A stretch of DNA of 64,000 nt from Zanthoxylum bungeanum (Eukaryota; Streptophyta; Magnoliopsida; Sapindales; Rutaceae), in the NCBI GenBank assembly GCA_019454045.1, contig SKCR01006514.1, forward strand, positions 62,001 to 126,000, read 5' to 3'. The position numbers and the translations under genes were made by a program. Below, in pieces: positions 39,968-50,452 of the stretch (within the stretch, counting starts at the first letter, position 1; each line of letters opens with the position of its first letter). The notes beneath the pieces were generated by a model. That model was not told where the DNA came from and did not search any database. It worked only from the letters and a program-made list of their open reading frames with translations.

Positions 39968-41423
39968 TATTATCACAAGTTTATATATTATTTTATGGGA
40001 GATATCTAAATTAGTAGTAGTAAAAGTAATTCTTTTTACCTTAACGTTTTATTGTAATTTACTTCTCAGCTTTTACTTTATGTCTTTTACTTTTATGTTT
40101 TTACTAGCCCTAGTTATGTGTTAGTTATCTGGGGTGTTATGACTTTTAATATCACCGGTTTATAAAGGGTTATTTTATAGTTTGGGTAATTTAAAGGTTT
40201 ACTTATTAAGTCTTAAGCTTAATGCTTCTTGTTGTCTGATCTCCAATAAGATTGATGTGGTAAATCTAAAATGAACTAGACATATGGATTTTAGGTTTCA
40301 GCCTTAGACTTAATAGCCCACGATCTTCCTTGAGGATAGATAACCCTTTAATAGATTTCCTTACAGGATAGGAATATACCTGTCGAGCGGGGTAGCCATA
40401 ATTGGAACTTAAACTTAATGAATCCAGATAATTTGGTTGACATAGACATATGGTTCAATTAGGTTAAACTGGGTATTTGTGTCTGACCATCGACAGAGGC
40501 TTACACATAATTTAGTATTCCAGGTTAGTAAACTGATTTATTACACAAACATAAAATAACAACTTCATCTTTAAAATGATATTAGAATGATTCACGACCC
40601 TAGATCTTTGTGTCTTTTATTTTCCTTAGTATTTTCTTTTATCTTTTTATTTATTTATTTAGCAAATCTACAATCAACCAAATCAATCAAGCAATCAATT
40701 CCCTTCTCCCTTTAATTAGATATTTGTAAATAAATAGATTCAATAATTAATAACAATAGTAGGAATTAAGTCCTCGTGTGATCGATATTTTTATACTACT
40801 TGAACGATACGTGCGCTTGCGTTATACATGTGTGTTTACGCCGGTCAGAAGGTGAGGGGATGGAAGGGGAGAGATTTTAATTAAATATATGTTTGGTTCA
40901 AAAGAGTTGAGGTGAGGGGATGAGAGAGTTTTTAATTAAATATATGTTTGGTTAAAGAAGAGAGGAGAGAGATTTTAAAACTAATTTACTATTTTATCCT
41001 TATAGCATTTTATAAAAAAATTAAAACAATATAGGCTTATATTATCTTTGAATTAAACAAATAATAAAATTAAAATTAAAAGCTCTACATAATACGTGTT
41101 ATTAAAAATAAAATTAAAACAAATATAAGATAAGAGAATAAAAAGAATTGAATGGTGAAGCAAATATAAGAGAGATTTGTAATTAAGATAATTTTGGATT
41201 TTAATGTATAAGTAGAGATAATTTAGTCAATGCATTTAATATTTAATTGCTCACTTTCTCTCCCCTCCAAAACCCCCCACTTTTGGAGGGGAGCAAAAAT
41301 TGACTTAGGAGAGATTTTGCTCCCCTCCCCTCCAAAAAATTGAACCAAACAATCATAATTTAAAATAATCACTCCCCTCCCCTCCCCTCCTCTCCAAAAC
41401 CCCCCAACCAAACAGACCCTAAG

Positions 41424-42350
41424 CGATAAAAAATCGCGATCATATAACTTCAAAATTCAAACATCAAGAAAAAGTAAAAACAAAAAACAATAATAAACCT
41501 CAATTTCATAAGATGTTAATTTTTACTTTAATTTACCTTACACATCCAATACACCTTTCCCAAGTCATAATTAAACATGTCAACATAAAAATAAAAAAAA
41601 ATAAAAAATTGTAATTTGGAATAAATTTGGCCCTAAAAAACTTATTCTGTTTTTTCTAATTGAAATAAAAGGAATGTAACCAATGGACATTGATGGTCAA
41701 ATGGATGGATTCCACTACATAAAGATAAAAATGATAAAAGATGTAAAAAAGAAGAAGATAAGAAAGTGTTCTATTATCACCCACCAAACCCTAGCCCCCT
41801 ATCCACATTAGGTTTTTTCTTGCATGCAATGTACCTCATGTGCATTTTATATTCTACAATTTTTAAATTTGCAAAGGTGATAGGACCTAAAAGGGGGAAA
41901 AAAAAAACAAATAAAATTTTCTATTGTAAAATTGCATTGTATTTCTATCAAAGGGGGTATGATGCTTTAATATAAAATAAAATACATCTTAGTTGGAAAG
42001 CAAGGAGGAAAGTTTTGATGTAATGTGTCCAAAAGTTGCTTTTGAGTGCATTTAAATATGTTTTTATAATGTGGGATTATTTCAATTTAAATTTAAATAT
42101 TAAAATTTGGTTTTATATAAATCAATCAAATGGTAAATATTTAAATGTTAATTCATGTCATTGGAATCAAAATTTTGAAGTTAAGATTTAAATTTAAAAA
42201 ACCCGCTTTCAATCATGTGAAAAATATACCAACAAACATTAATAGTCAATTTAAAAAATTAGGCCAGCTTAAAAAATTTCTTTCTTCATAGTTTTTTTTT
42301 TGTTTATTTTAAAGGAATAAAGTAGGGAGAGTGCAAATTGATTTTTAAAT
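41424..42350. other. intergenic, nothing recognised
   Basis: AT-rich DNA without a gene or clear repeat. Confidence 0.4.
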
Positions 42351-42351
42351 C

Positions 42352-42526
42352 TCCAAGGGCGTGGTTTGGTGGTGTAGGGTTCAGGATCTCACATTGAGAT
42401 CATGGATTCGAAACTATGGAGTGTGTTTCTTATAAGAACATGAGATAGTCGGAACTTTTACTTATTCCGCTTAAGTCCGGAATGAATAATTTAACAGCGG
42501 GATTTCTAGTGATTCCAAAAAAAATA
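42352..42526 (+). mobile_element. tRNA-derived SINE, copy 3
   Basis: GCGTGGTTTGGTGGTGTAGG, a diverged box B GGATTCGAAAC, GTTTCTTATAAGAAC, TTCCGCTTAAGTCCGGAA, ...GATTTCTAGTGATTCC and an A-tail. Same block order as the family. Target duplication not identified. Confidence 0.85.
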
Positions 42527-42590
42527 TTAATTGTGTCGATAGGCAAGCCGCTGGCATTTGTAGAGATGGACGGTCAAGAATAGCGAAAAT

Positions 42591-42712
42591 TATATTATGT
42601 GCCGAGTGTATATGCCATATCTCTCACAGCAGGCGAGCCCTACAACTGTGTGGGGCCTGTCTGCTGTGAGAGAGATGACATATACACCCGGCACATGATA
42701 TACCATCTAGGC
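42591..42712. mobile_element. foldback MITE, near-perfect hairpin
   Basis: Two arms of about 55 bp in inverted orientation almost touch: left TATATTATGTGCCGAGTGTA..CTCTCACAGCAG and right CTGCTGTGAGAG..TACACCCGGCACATGATATA. A short loop (GCGAGCCCTACAACTGTG region) separates them. The DNA or its RNA would fold into a long stem. Target duplication unclear. Confidence 0.85.
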
Positions 42713-42902
42713 GGTGGATATTTGCAAAAGTAAAAAAAAAAAATTAACTATTTTATTAATTTATCAAAATATTAGGATTTTTCTGTAAATTTTCCAAATA
42801 TTTTCTCAAACTCTTTTAAACTTCCTTTTTTTTTTTTTTTTGGCATTTATTTGAAATAAGCCTTACAAAAAAGTAAGTAAAATTGTGTTTTTAGTATTAT
42901 TG
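42713..42902. other. short AT-rich spacer
   Basis: AT-rich with a T-run at 42825-42841. Nothing recognised. Confidence 0.4.
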
Positions 42903-43850
42903 AAGAGCACTTATCCTCCCACCCCTCTGACACATGCTCCTCATATCCCCTCTCCCCAAATTCCAAAAATCTCTCATTCTTTAATACAAATATCCCCTCC
43001 ACAAATCTCTCTTTATATATATTATTAATTTAAAAATAACAATATATTTATTTTATTTTATTAATTATTTTTTGCTAAATTCATATTTTTTACTCTTTAT
43101 ATATTTATTCATTTTTATTTATTTAATAAATATTATAAATTTTGTATTTATTATTATTTATTTTATTTTCATTTATTCATTTAATTTTTGTGATTCTTTA
43201 TTAATTTTTTTAACACTACTTTTGTAAAATAAAAATATTCTCATGTATTTTAGAAAAATATATTTAAAAGAATAGTACAATTAATAATATAAAAAGTTAC
43301 ACTTAAAATATAAAAACAAAAATTCTAATATATGTTGCGTTCAAAGTCACATTCTGTCGCACTTGGTGATATACTCAATACTCCGTACCATAATTGATTA
43401 TGAATCTTATAACGAGTTACACAATCTTTAATAAAGCAAATTTCTCTACTTTCAAAATAAAAAAAAAATGTATAAAAAATATATGAGATTTATTAAACGA
43501 ATAGGCTATCAAAAAATATAAATATAAAAAATATTTATTAAATGAAAAAAAATGAATAAATAAACATAAAAATAAAATAAAATAAAATAAATAAGAAATT
43601 TATAATATTTATTAAATAAATAAATAAAAGAATAGATATATAAATAGTAAAAAATATAAATTTAAAAAAATTAATTTATAAAATTAAAATATTTAATTAA
43701 TAAAATAAAATAAGTATTTAATTTATATATTAATACATATACATATATGTAATTGATTTTGAAGAAGATGGTAAAAATATAATTTACAAGGGAGACAAGG
43801 TGGGGTCAAAGGGGGGGATTTGTAGGGGAGGTGGGAGGATCAATTTTCTT
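42903..43850. mobile_element. foldback element A, long imperfect inverted repeats
   Basis: Left end CACTTATCCTCCCACCCCTC (about 42908) and right end GGAGGTGGGAGGATCAATTT (to 43850) are inverted copies, continuing inward as CCCCTCTCCCC / AGGGGAGG and into long AT-rich arms. The TTTAATAAATATTATAAATT core on the left matches, inverted, AATTTATAATATTTATTAAA near 43600. No transposase. Related to element B next door. Confidence 0.7.
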
Positions 43851-44085
43851 ATTTCAAAGTGTTTTTTCAATGAGGGCTTATCATCACCCCCTCCTGACAT
43901 TTTTTTTTTATTTTGTCTCCCATGGAATTCCCAAAATACCCTCTTTCTTTCTCAAAAATCCAATTTCCCAATTAGTCAATAAATCTCAATTTTTTATATA
44001 TTGATATATATATATAATATAAAAATAAAAAATAACATATATAAATTTTTTATTTTATAATTTTTTTTTATTTTTTTTACTCTAT

Positions 44086-44254
44086 ATATAATATATATAT
44101 ATATATAGATATATATATATATATATATATATATTTTATTTGTTTAATAAATATTACAAATTTCAGATTTATTATTATTTATTTGTATTTATTTATTCAT
44201 TTCTCAAAAATCCAATTTTCCAATTAGTCAAATATATCTCAATTTTTTATATAT

Positions 44255-44295
<41 letters not shown>

Positions 44296-44312
44296 TATAT
44301 ATATATATATAT
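44086..44312. repeat. AT dinucleotide microsatellites
   Basis: Runs of (AT)n at about 44087-44135 and 44255-44312, each broken by AGATAT. They flank an internal duplication of about 160 bp, since the CTCAAAAATCCAATTTYCCA phrase occurs at 43952 and 44203. An open frame here reads only as Y/I repeats and is spurious. Confidence 0.9.
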
Positions 44313-44668
44313 TTATTTTATTTTATTAATTAAATTTGTTATTTTTTATTTTTTTGCTCTTTATATATATTATTTGTTTAATAAATATTACAAATTTCAG
44401 ATTTATTATTATTTATTTTGTGTTTATTTATTCATTTAATTTTTGTGATTCTTTTTTAATTTATTAACACTACTTATACATTATAAAAATGTTTTCATGT
44501 ATATTAGAAAATCAAAAAATCAAAAAAAATTTATTTTATGAATTAATCTAATCTATGTTTATTTTATGAATTAATTTTATAACAAAAATCAAAAAATTAT
44601 AAAATATTTCTCATAAATTTGAAATAATTAAAAAATAATAATATAAAATAATTAAAAAAAAAAAAAAA

Positions 44669-44757
44669 GATCGTCCCCTTGGACGATCATATCGTCCAAA
44701 GGGATCTTGGTCGATATGATCGTCCAGGCCCAAGGGGGTCCCCCTTGGGGACGATCC
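44669..44757. repeat. nested GATCGTCC palindrome cluster
   Basis: GATCGTCCCC (44669-44678) pairs with GGGGACGATC (44747-44756) as an outer stem. GGACGATC/ATATCGTCC and TCGATATGATCGTCC form inner stems, and CCCAAGGGGGTCCCCCTTGGGG is itself nearly self-complementary. A compact GC-rich cruciform or RNA fold in very AT-rich surroundings. Confidence 0.85.
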
Positions 44758-45100
44758 TTACTTCCTCTTTTTTTTTTTCAAAATAAAAAAAAAATTATAT
44801 TGTTTAAATTATATTTTTTTATACACAAGTAGTATTAATTAAATTAAAAATGAATCAAAAAAATAAATGAATAGATAAAAAATTTGTAATATTTATTAAC
44901 AGAAATAAAAAAAAAAATTATAAAATAAAAAAATAATTAAAAAATTAATATATATAAATTGTGTAATGTGTAAATTTTCAAAAATTTAAAAAAAGAAAAA
45001 AAAAATCATTGCAAATATTGATAAGGATATTTTAGTAAATAAATAAGGAGACAAGGGGGGTGTCAGATTGGCAGGGAGGGGGGAAGATCAATTTTCTTTT

Positions 45101-46164
45101 TCAATCCCATTTGCAGACTCAGTCACATTATTTTGCTAGCTAGCACAAGAGCAAAGTTGATTTGATATTTAGTCCAATCAATTGGGGTCAGTACCACAAA
45201 AATATATTCCATAATTCCATTTTTCACATGGTGAATCAAAAGTAGTATTGAGAAGAGTCGATAAATGTGATTCAGTTGGTTCTTAAATTTAATTTAAAAT
45301 TATGATTTTGAAATATAAAAAAAATTCAATTTATAGTGTATAATATAACTTGTATATATTTTTTATTTTTTTATTAATAAGGGATGTTTTTTTAAAAACT
45401 CATATAAGATTTTACAAAATTCAAGAAAATTCAAGACCAGTCATAATCAATACTAAATACTCAAAGTCTCAAACAACTTGATGGAATAAAGTAAAATATT
45501 TCTGGCCAAAAAAGATTGTTCTTCTTTTTTCCTTTTTCTTTTTTCTCTGATCTCTTTCATTTTTTTTTGGGGTTTGAACAAAAACAAATGTCAACTAAAA
45601 TCCAAAAAAATAAAATAAAAATTAGTGAATTCCACAATAGAACGAGAGAGCTTTGTAAGATGAGTGAATTGCTGAGAATACGGAGCATAAATCTCAGAAA
45701 TTAATCGAGGTGCACATAAATTGATCATGACATCACGATTATCAAAAAAAGAATAAGAGTTTTTAACAAGATAAAATAGATTAAATAATTGGGACAAGAT
45801 GTTGTAATAAGAGAAACCAACATTAATACAAGATAGATTGTCACTAGTTAAAAAGAATCTTGATGGAATTCCAACTAAGAATCTATAAAATTCCACCACC
45901 TCCATTGAAGATAATACAAGATAGATTCCTTCTTCTATTGGAGAAGCACTTAGATTTCAATTTTATTTTCTAACTAATTTCACTATCTATTAGTATTGGA
46001 AAATGTACATGCAATTATGTAACTTTATTATTATTTCACTTTCAATAAGCTTATAATTTAAATCATGACAAAAGGTGTTGATGATGAAATATTCATTATC
46101 TTGCTTCACATTGTTTAGATCTCAATTTTGGTTTTTTAACGTTTATTTATGTGAAAAAGATAGA
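45101..46164. other. intergenic, nothing recognised
   Basis: AT-rich, T-runs near 45525-45570. Short open frames on both strands lack recognisable domains. Confidence 0.4.
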
Positions 46165-46179
46165 AACAATGACAATTAG

Positions 46180-46368
46180 TCATCAATTGACGTGACTTGG
46201 TGGTGTAAAGTTCAGGGTTTGACCTTTAGGTTCTGGGTTCGAATTCAGGGAGTACATTTCTTGTAAGAATTTAGGATAGCCGGAGGTTTTACCAGCTCCG
46301 CTTAAATCCGGAAAGGGTGATTTCACGATGGGATTTCCAACAGATTTCAAAAAAAAAAAAAAAACAAC
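46180..46368 (+). mobile_element. tRNA-derived SINE, copy 4, with perfect 15-bp TSD
   Basis: GACGTGACTTGGTGGTGTAA (box A), GGGTTCGAATTC (box B), TTTCTTGTAAGAATTTAGG, GGTTTTACCAGCTCCGCTTA, AATCCGGAAAGG, GGGATTTCCAACAGATTTC and an A-tail. AACAATGACAATTAG flanks it at 46165-46179 and 46369-46383. This and copy 2 define the exact element ends, about 150-190 bp. Confidence 0.96.
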
Positions 46369-46383
46369 AACAATGACAATTAG

Positions 46384-46886
46384 AAAGCATAAGAGTTTCA
46401 TTAATAATATTTTCTATCATACTTCATTAATATTATATTTTTGTTAGACTTTAAAGATTGAAATTACACCCTTTTTTCAATTGCTTAAATTTAATGTCAA
46501 AGGTGCATATTTTATTATTATTATTATATATATATAAAAAAATTATTATTAATCCACCCAAAATTAAGCAAAATTCCGAAATTACACAATTTAAAACCCT
46601 CTTAAAATTGATAGATGAATCCGCTCAGTAATTATCATTTTAATTATCATTTTAATGTGTGAAACACTTCCACACATGGTGAAAGTTTAAATTCAGTGTT
46701 GAGTTTTTTAAAAAGTTATGTATAAAATTTAACACAATATTGAATTTGGGGCCAAGTTTACAAGCCATAAAGAGTCAACTTGTCTTAATAGGCTGATATA
46801 CTACTTGTGAAAATAATTTTTTCTTATTTTATAACAATTTAAACTTGCTCCATATAGTATATGGCAAAGTTAAAACATGTTCCAAT
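46384..46886. other. intergenic, nothing recognised
   Basis: AT-rich spacer between two SINE copies. Confidence 0.4.
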
Positions 46887-47045
46887 AGATGTGACTTAGT
46901 GGCGTAGGACTCAATATCTCACATTGAGGTCATGGGTTCGAATCAATGGAGTATGTTTTTTGTAAGAATCTGGGACAATCAGAGATTTTACCTGCTCCAC
47001 TTAAGTCCGGAAGGGATGGTTTGACAGCTGGATTTCCGGAACATG
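46887..47045 (+). mobile_element. tRNA-derived SINE, copy 5
   Basis: GATGTGACTTAGTGGCGTAGG, GGGTTCGAATCAATG, GTAAGAATCTGGGAC, TTTTACCTGCTCCACTTAAG, TCCGGAAGGGATGG and CTGGATTTCC. The A-tail is lost. No clear target duplication. Confidence 0.88.
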
Positions 47046-47552
47046 CATAGCTTGCTAAAATATCCCTAAATTTTTTTCAATGTGATCCACACATACTAAA
47101 ATATTAAAATTTTAATTACGGATAAAATCCTGATAAATAAAAATAATAATTTTTGCATAAATAATGTTAATAGCACAACTCTAACGACTAACATTTAGCT
47201 TTTTTACAATTTTAAAAAATAAAAATAAAAATAAACAACGTTTAGTTTGCTTATTGAACCAAACTTTCCAAATGCAAGAAGAATTATGGGCCTAAATTTT
47301 GAAGCCAGTCCACAAATTCACAAAAATGAGAAAGATGACTATTTTCTCAAAGTAAGTTGACACCTTCGCCCAAATCAATCGAGATGTATATGAATTTGTC
47401 AATTTTAATTTCATCTCTATTTTGAATTTTGAAAGAAAATCTTCTTAAATCCCGTATTAATATTTAATTCGTAATGAAAAATCATCTCAAATTTCAAATC
47501 GAACGATATGAAATTTCGAAATCCGATTGGAATTCGAAACTTTCTACAGTGT
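47046..47552. other. intergenic, nothing recognised
   Basis: AT-rich DNA without a gene. Confidence 0.4.
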
Positions 47553-47735
47553 TTTTTTTTTTTTTTAATACCGAGAAAATCTCATATCATCCATATCGGG
47601 ATCATTAAATCTCGATATAGATGCGTGAGTAAATCAATGCTGTCTCAGACTCTTACAAGAGTATTACCCAGAACTTGAATATGAGACCTTGAAGATAAGG
47701 TCTCAAACTCAAACCGTTAAATGTTGACCTTTATA
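47553..47735 (-). mobile_element. SINE-like element, minus strand, diverged
   Basis: On the minus strand: GTTTGAGTTTGAGACCTTAT, CAAGTTCTGGGTAATACTC, TTGTAAGAGTCTGAGACAGC, then an unrelated body and an A-tail (T-run at 47553-47567). The TTGTAAGAGTCTGAGACAG block matches the other SINEs, but the 3' half differs, so it may be a related subfamily or a chimera. Confidence 0.5.
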
Positions 47736-48159
47736 TGTGCATTCTATTGTCAACAAATGTCAACAAATGCCAAGTCCAAAAACATTTGCATACAAAGTCA
47801 AACACACATTACATATTTGAAATAACATGAGTTGAAGAATAAGGAAGAACAATCAATTTTGATTAGGCTATGGTTGAATTAATTCATTTCTTTTTGTTTC
47901 ATTTTTTCTGATGTTTTGAGCAATTTTTTTTATTTTTTTATTTTTTAAATTGCAGAACATTCAAAAATGGTTTCTGGGTATTTGTCATCAACATGGCCAA
48001 GAAGTACTTGATATTACAATCATTGGAGAAATATGCTTAATTTATTTGTAACATGGATATTTGTTTTGGTATTTTCTACAAAATTATGCTTACTTAGAGT
48101 TCGCCAAGAAGTACTTGATATTACAATCATTGGAGAAATAATACCTAGCCCCGAAGATA

Positions 48160-48639
48160 TTAGTATAGAGATCACATACTATTACAATATAAAAATATAA
48201 TCTCTTATTAAAATAAAAAACTTAATTAGTAGCCGCCGTCCATAAAACCTAGTCAATTTTTTGGATTTCGGGTATATTATTATTTATTATTTTATTTTTA
48301 ATTAATTCTATAAGTTTTTTTTATTCCATGAATTTATTATAATTTTTTCTGCTTTCAGGATGCAGACTCTGACTATTAGCTTTTGCACTGTAAATTGCAA
48401 ATATTATTTGAAACCTGAGAGACAAACAAATGATACATAAGTATTACGTTTAAGTAAATCGATTGTCTAATTTATATTATAAAACCGACAACTTTCGGAA
48501 TATTTACAAGATCAATTAAAATTAGTAAATTCAATTCTAATTAAATGTAATTTTGAAATTGCATTAAAAATTTTTATTATCATAAAAAATTACAATAAAA
48601 GATTAGCTCAATCCGCACAAAACGCAAGCCACAAGCTAG
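48160..48639 (+). mobile_element. Helitron-like 3' end (copy 2)
   Basis: Ends CAAGCTAG (48632-48639) followed by T, after CCGCACAAAACGCAAGCC, a decayed version of the hairpin in copy 1. The preceding 450 bp aligns with 4140-4602, for example TAATCTC..TTAAAATAAAA..AGTAGCCGCCGTCCA and ACTATTAGCTTTTGCACTGT. The 5' end was not found and nothing is encoded. Confidence 0.65.
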
Positions 48640-49900
48640 TTTTATATAAAACTCAAAACATTCCTCATATATATTTGTGTACTTGTGTAATTTCATTTTA
48701 ATTTTAAAAATATAAAATTTTTAATTTAATCTGAGATACAAATATATGCTATGTCCCAACAAAAATTAAACAACCAATAGAAAATCACAAATAAGATGAT
48801 TTTATCTCGATGATTGTTATTTGTAATTGTCAAAACAAATTGATTGTGTATATTTTATATTATATGAATTTTGGTAAATTCATTGATTATTTTAATTTTA
48901 TTAAGAGAATTATTTATCGATATTTATTTAACTTTTAATAAATATATGAATCGGATCGGATAATTTAATCACACCTAATCCAAAAAAATAAAAATAAAAA
49001 ACAAAATCTATTTAAAAATTCAAAGAAGCAACGTTTTACCTCTGGACCATGAAAAGCATAGAAGCAATGCATGTCTATATTCATTCTGTACTATTTAAAA
49101 TGATTTTATATTTCATAGAGATACTTAACTTTGGAGCTGGCTTTTTTGTGCGGATTGGATAAAATTTAAATATTTTTTTTTTATAATAATAAAAATTTAA
49201 AAATGAATCTAATTATGAATATGATCTGTTTCTTTTAAATAAAAGAATAATTATAAATGACGTTTCAAAAAGAAAAAAAAATGGTTTATGAATAAAATCA
49301 TTGAATTTATATATATATATATATATATAAATATGATAGGAAATGCTTACCAACTCAACTAAAATGCTTTTCTTTACTGACCTTAGTATTTTTTATATTT
49401 TGAAAAAGAAATGACCATTCAAACTAAAAAAAAAATTTCGATAGTGATTAATCGAAAATAATTGGGAATTAATTAAAAATTAATTGGGAAAGGTAAAGTT
49501 AACGTTTCGTATAGTTGAGAATAAAAAATAGAAAATTTATCTTTCAAGATCCTATAAAAATCACTAAAAATTATTTTAATGAAGAATGGTTAAATTATTT
49601 AAGAGTTTTTAGTTAAGTCAATATAAATAAGGATTATTTTTTTATACAATTACAAAAATTTATCTTTATTTAATAAATGTAATAAATTAAGGATGTTAGT
49701 GTTATTATTAATAATTCTTTTAAATTAAGTATATTCTTGTAAATTTCCCCAAAATATTCCATGAACAAGTTAATTTTTTTTTCCCGAGAAAATATTTGGC
49801 AAAATCAGACATGGAAAGCAAAATAAATTAAGCGTTTTAATTCTCCTTAATAACCAACCCCTCCTTTATTACACACTAAATGCCAACTTCACTGACTCCA
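48640..49900. other. intergenic, upstream of APS kinase
   Basis: AT-rich, with an (AT)n run at 49306-49328. Nothing else recognised. Confidence 0.4.
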
Positions 49901-50452
49901 TCTATTTCGGTTACCGTTAACATAAATAAATAAATAAATACCCTCTCTGTCTCTCACTCTCTTGCAATTGCAAGCAACCCAGAAAAGCTTTAAGGTATTG
50001 GATTTCTCTTCTCTGAATTTGTGTGTTTCTATGTATAATTTTTTTTTTTTTTTTTTTATGCATGTGGGTTTTTTTTTTTTGTGAATTTTGGCTGGTTTAT
50101 ATGGTGGGCAGGTTGCAATTTGCAAATATAATCTTTAAAATGTGCATTTTTTTGTTGATTATTTGGGACCAATGTTCTTTAGATCATGTTATATTTTGAT
50201 GAAAGTATTGATTTTTGCATCAGGCTGTGTAAGATATTTGGAGGGTAATCTTTATTTTCGCCATGTAATGATTCTGCATTGTAGTCATATGTTTCAGTTT
50301 GATTCTTGGTCACTTGATATGTGTTGTTTTGTGAGAATTTTTGTTTTTTTTTTTTGTTTTTGGGTGAAGAAATCTTGATGGGTTGAAACCATTTGATTGA
50401 ATTGAATGTTTGATGTTTGTGAAGGGGGAAGTGAAGATATAACATTTTTGTG
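49901..50452 (+). promoter_or_regulatory. APS kinase promoter and leader with probable intron
   Basis: A TATA-like ATAAATAAATAAATAAATA (49922-49940) precedes a CT-rich start region CCCTCTCTGTCTCTCACTC. A leader exon probably ends at CTTTAAG/GTATTGG (49994/49995). The acceptor is either TTTTTGGGTGAAG (ends 50369), behind a long T-run, or the TTTGTGAAG just past 50415. Inferred from consensus only. Confidence 0.5.

Larger units (their letters stand above)
38731..40847 (+). repeat. solo LTR nested in the Harbinger element
   Basis: Starts TGATGAGTGG and ends GCCGGTCA, bracketed by an exact 5-bp duplication GAAGG (38726-38730 and 40848-40852). That is the signature of a complete LTR left by recombination. 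At 2.1 kb it is long, which suggests a Ty3/gypsy lineage, although no protein domain is present to prove it. Within it: palindromes built on CGTCGCGACG, about 400 bp packed with CCACGTCA/CACGTGTC words (39040-39440), and three copies of GGATACCGCCA..TTGGTCGGTTGG (39800-39965). No genuine ORF. Confidence 0.9.
38667..41423. mobile_element. Harbinger-type non-autonomous element, interrupted by an LTR
   Basis: Terminal inverted repeats GGGTCTGTTTGGTTCAA (from 38670) and TTGG/AACCAAACAGACCC (to 41420), flanked by TAA on both sides. A TAA/TTA target site and GGGNCTGTTTGGTT ends are typical of PIF/Harbinger (Tourist) elements. Subterminal GGAGGGGAGGGG at the left and CCCCTCCCCTCC at the right are also complementary. 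A 2117-bp LTR sits inside (38731-40847), so the original MITE was about 630 bp. The internal part 40880-41350 has further partial copies of the end (ATGTTTGGTTCAAAAGAG, GAACCAAACAATC). No transposase. Confidence 0.9.
43866..45100. mobile_element. foldback element B, second member of the same family
   Basis: Left GAGGGCTTATCATCACCCCC...TTGTCTCC (43872-43920) and right GGAGACAAGGGGGGTGTCAG...GGGGGGAAGATCAATTTTC (45046-45096) are inverted copies. The AT-rich inner arms share the TTTGTTTAATAAATATTACA core with element A. It begins within about 15 bp of the end of A. A palindromic GATCGTCC cluster (44669-44757) occupies the loop region, and long AT dinucleotide runs interrupt the left arm. Confidence 0.7.

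Noticed and set aside
44140..44439. 99-residue frame of Y/I repeats
   Set aside because: Pure product of AT microsatellites.
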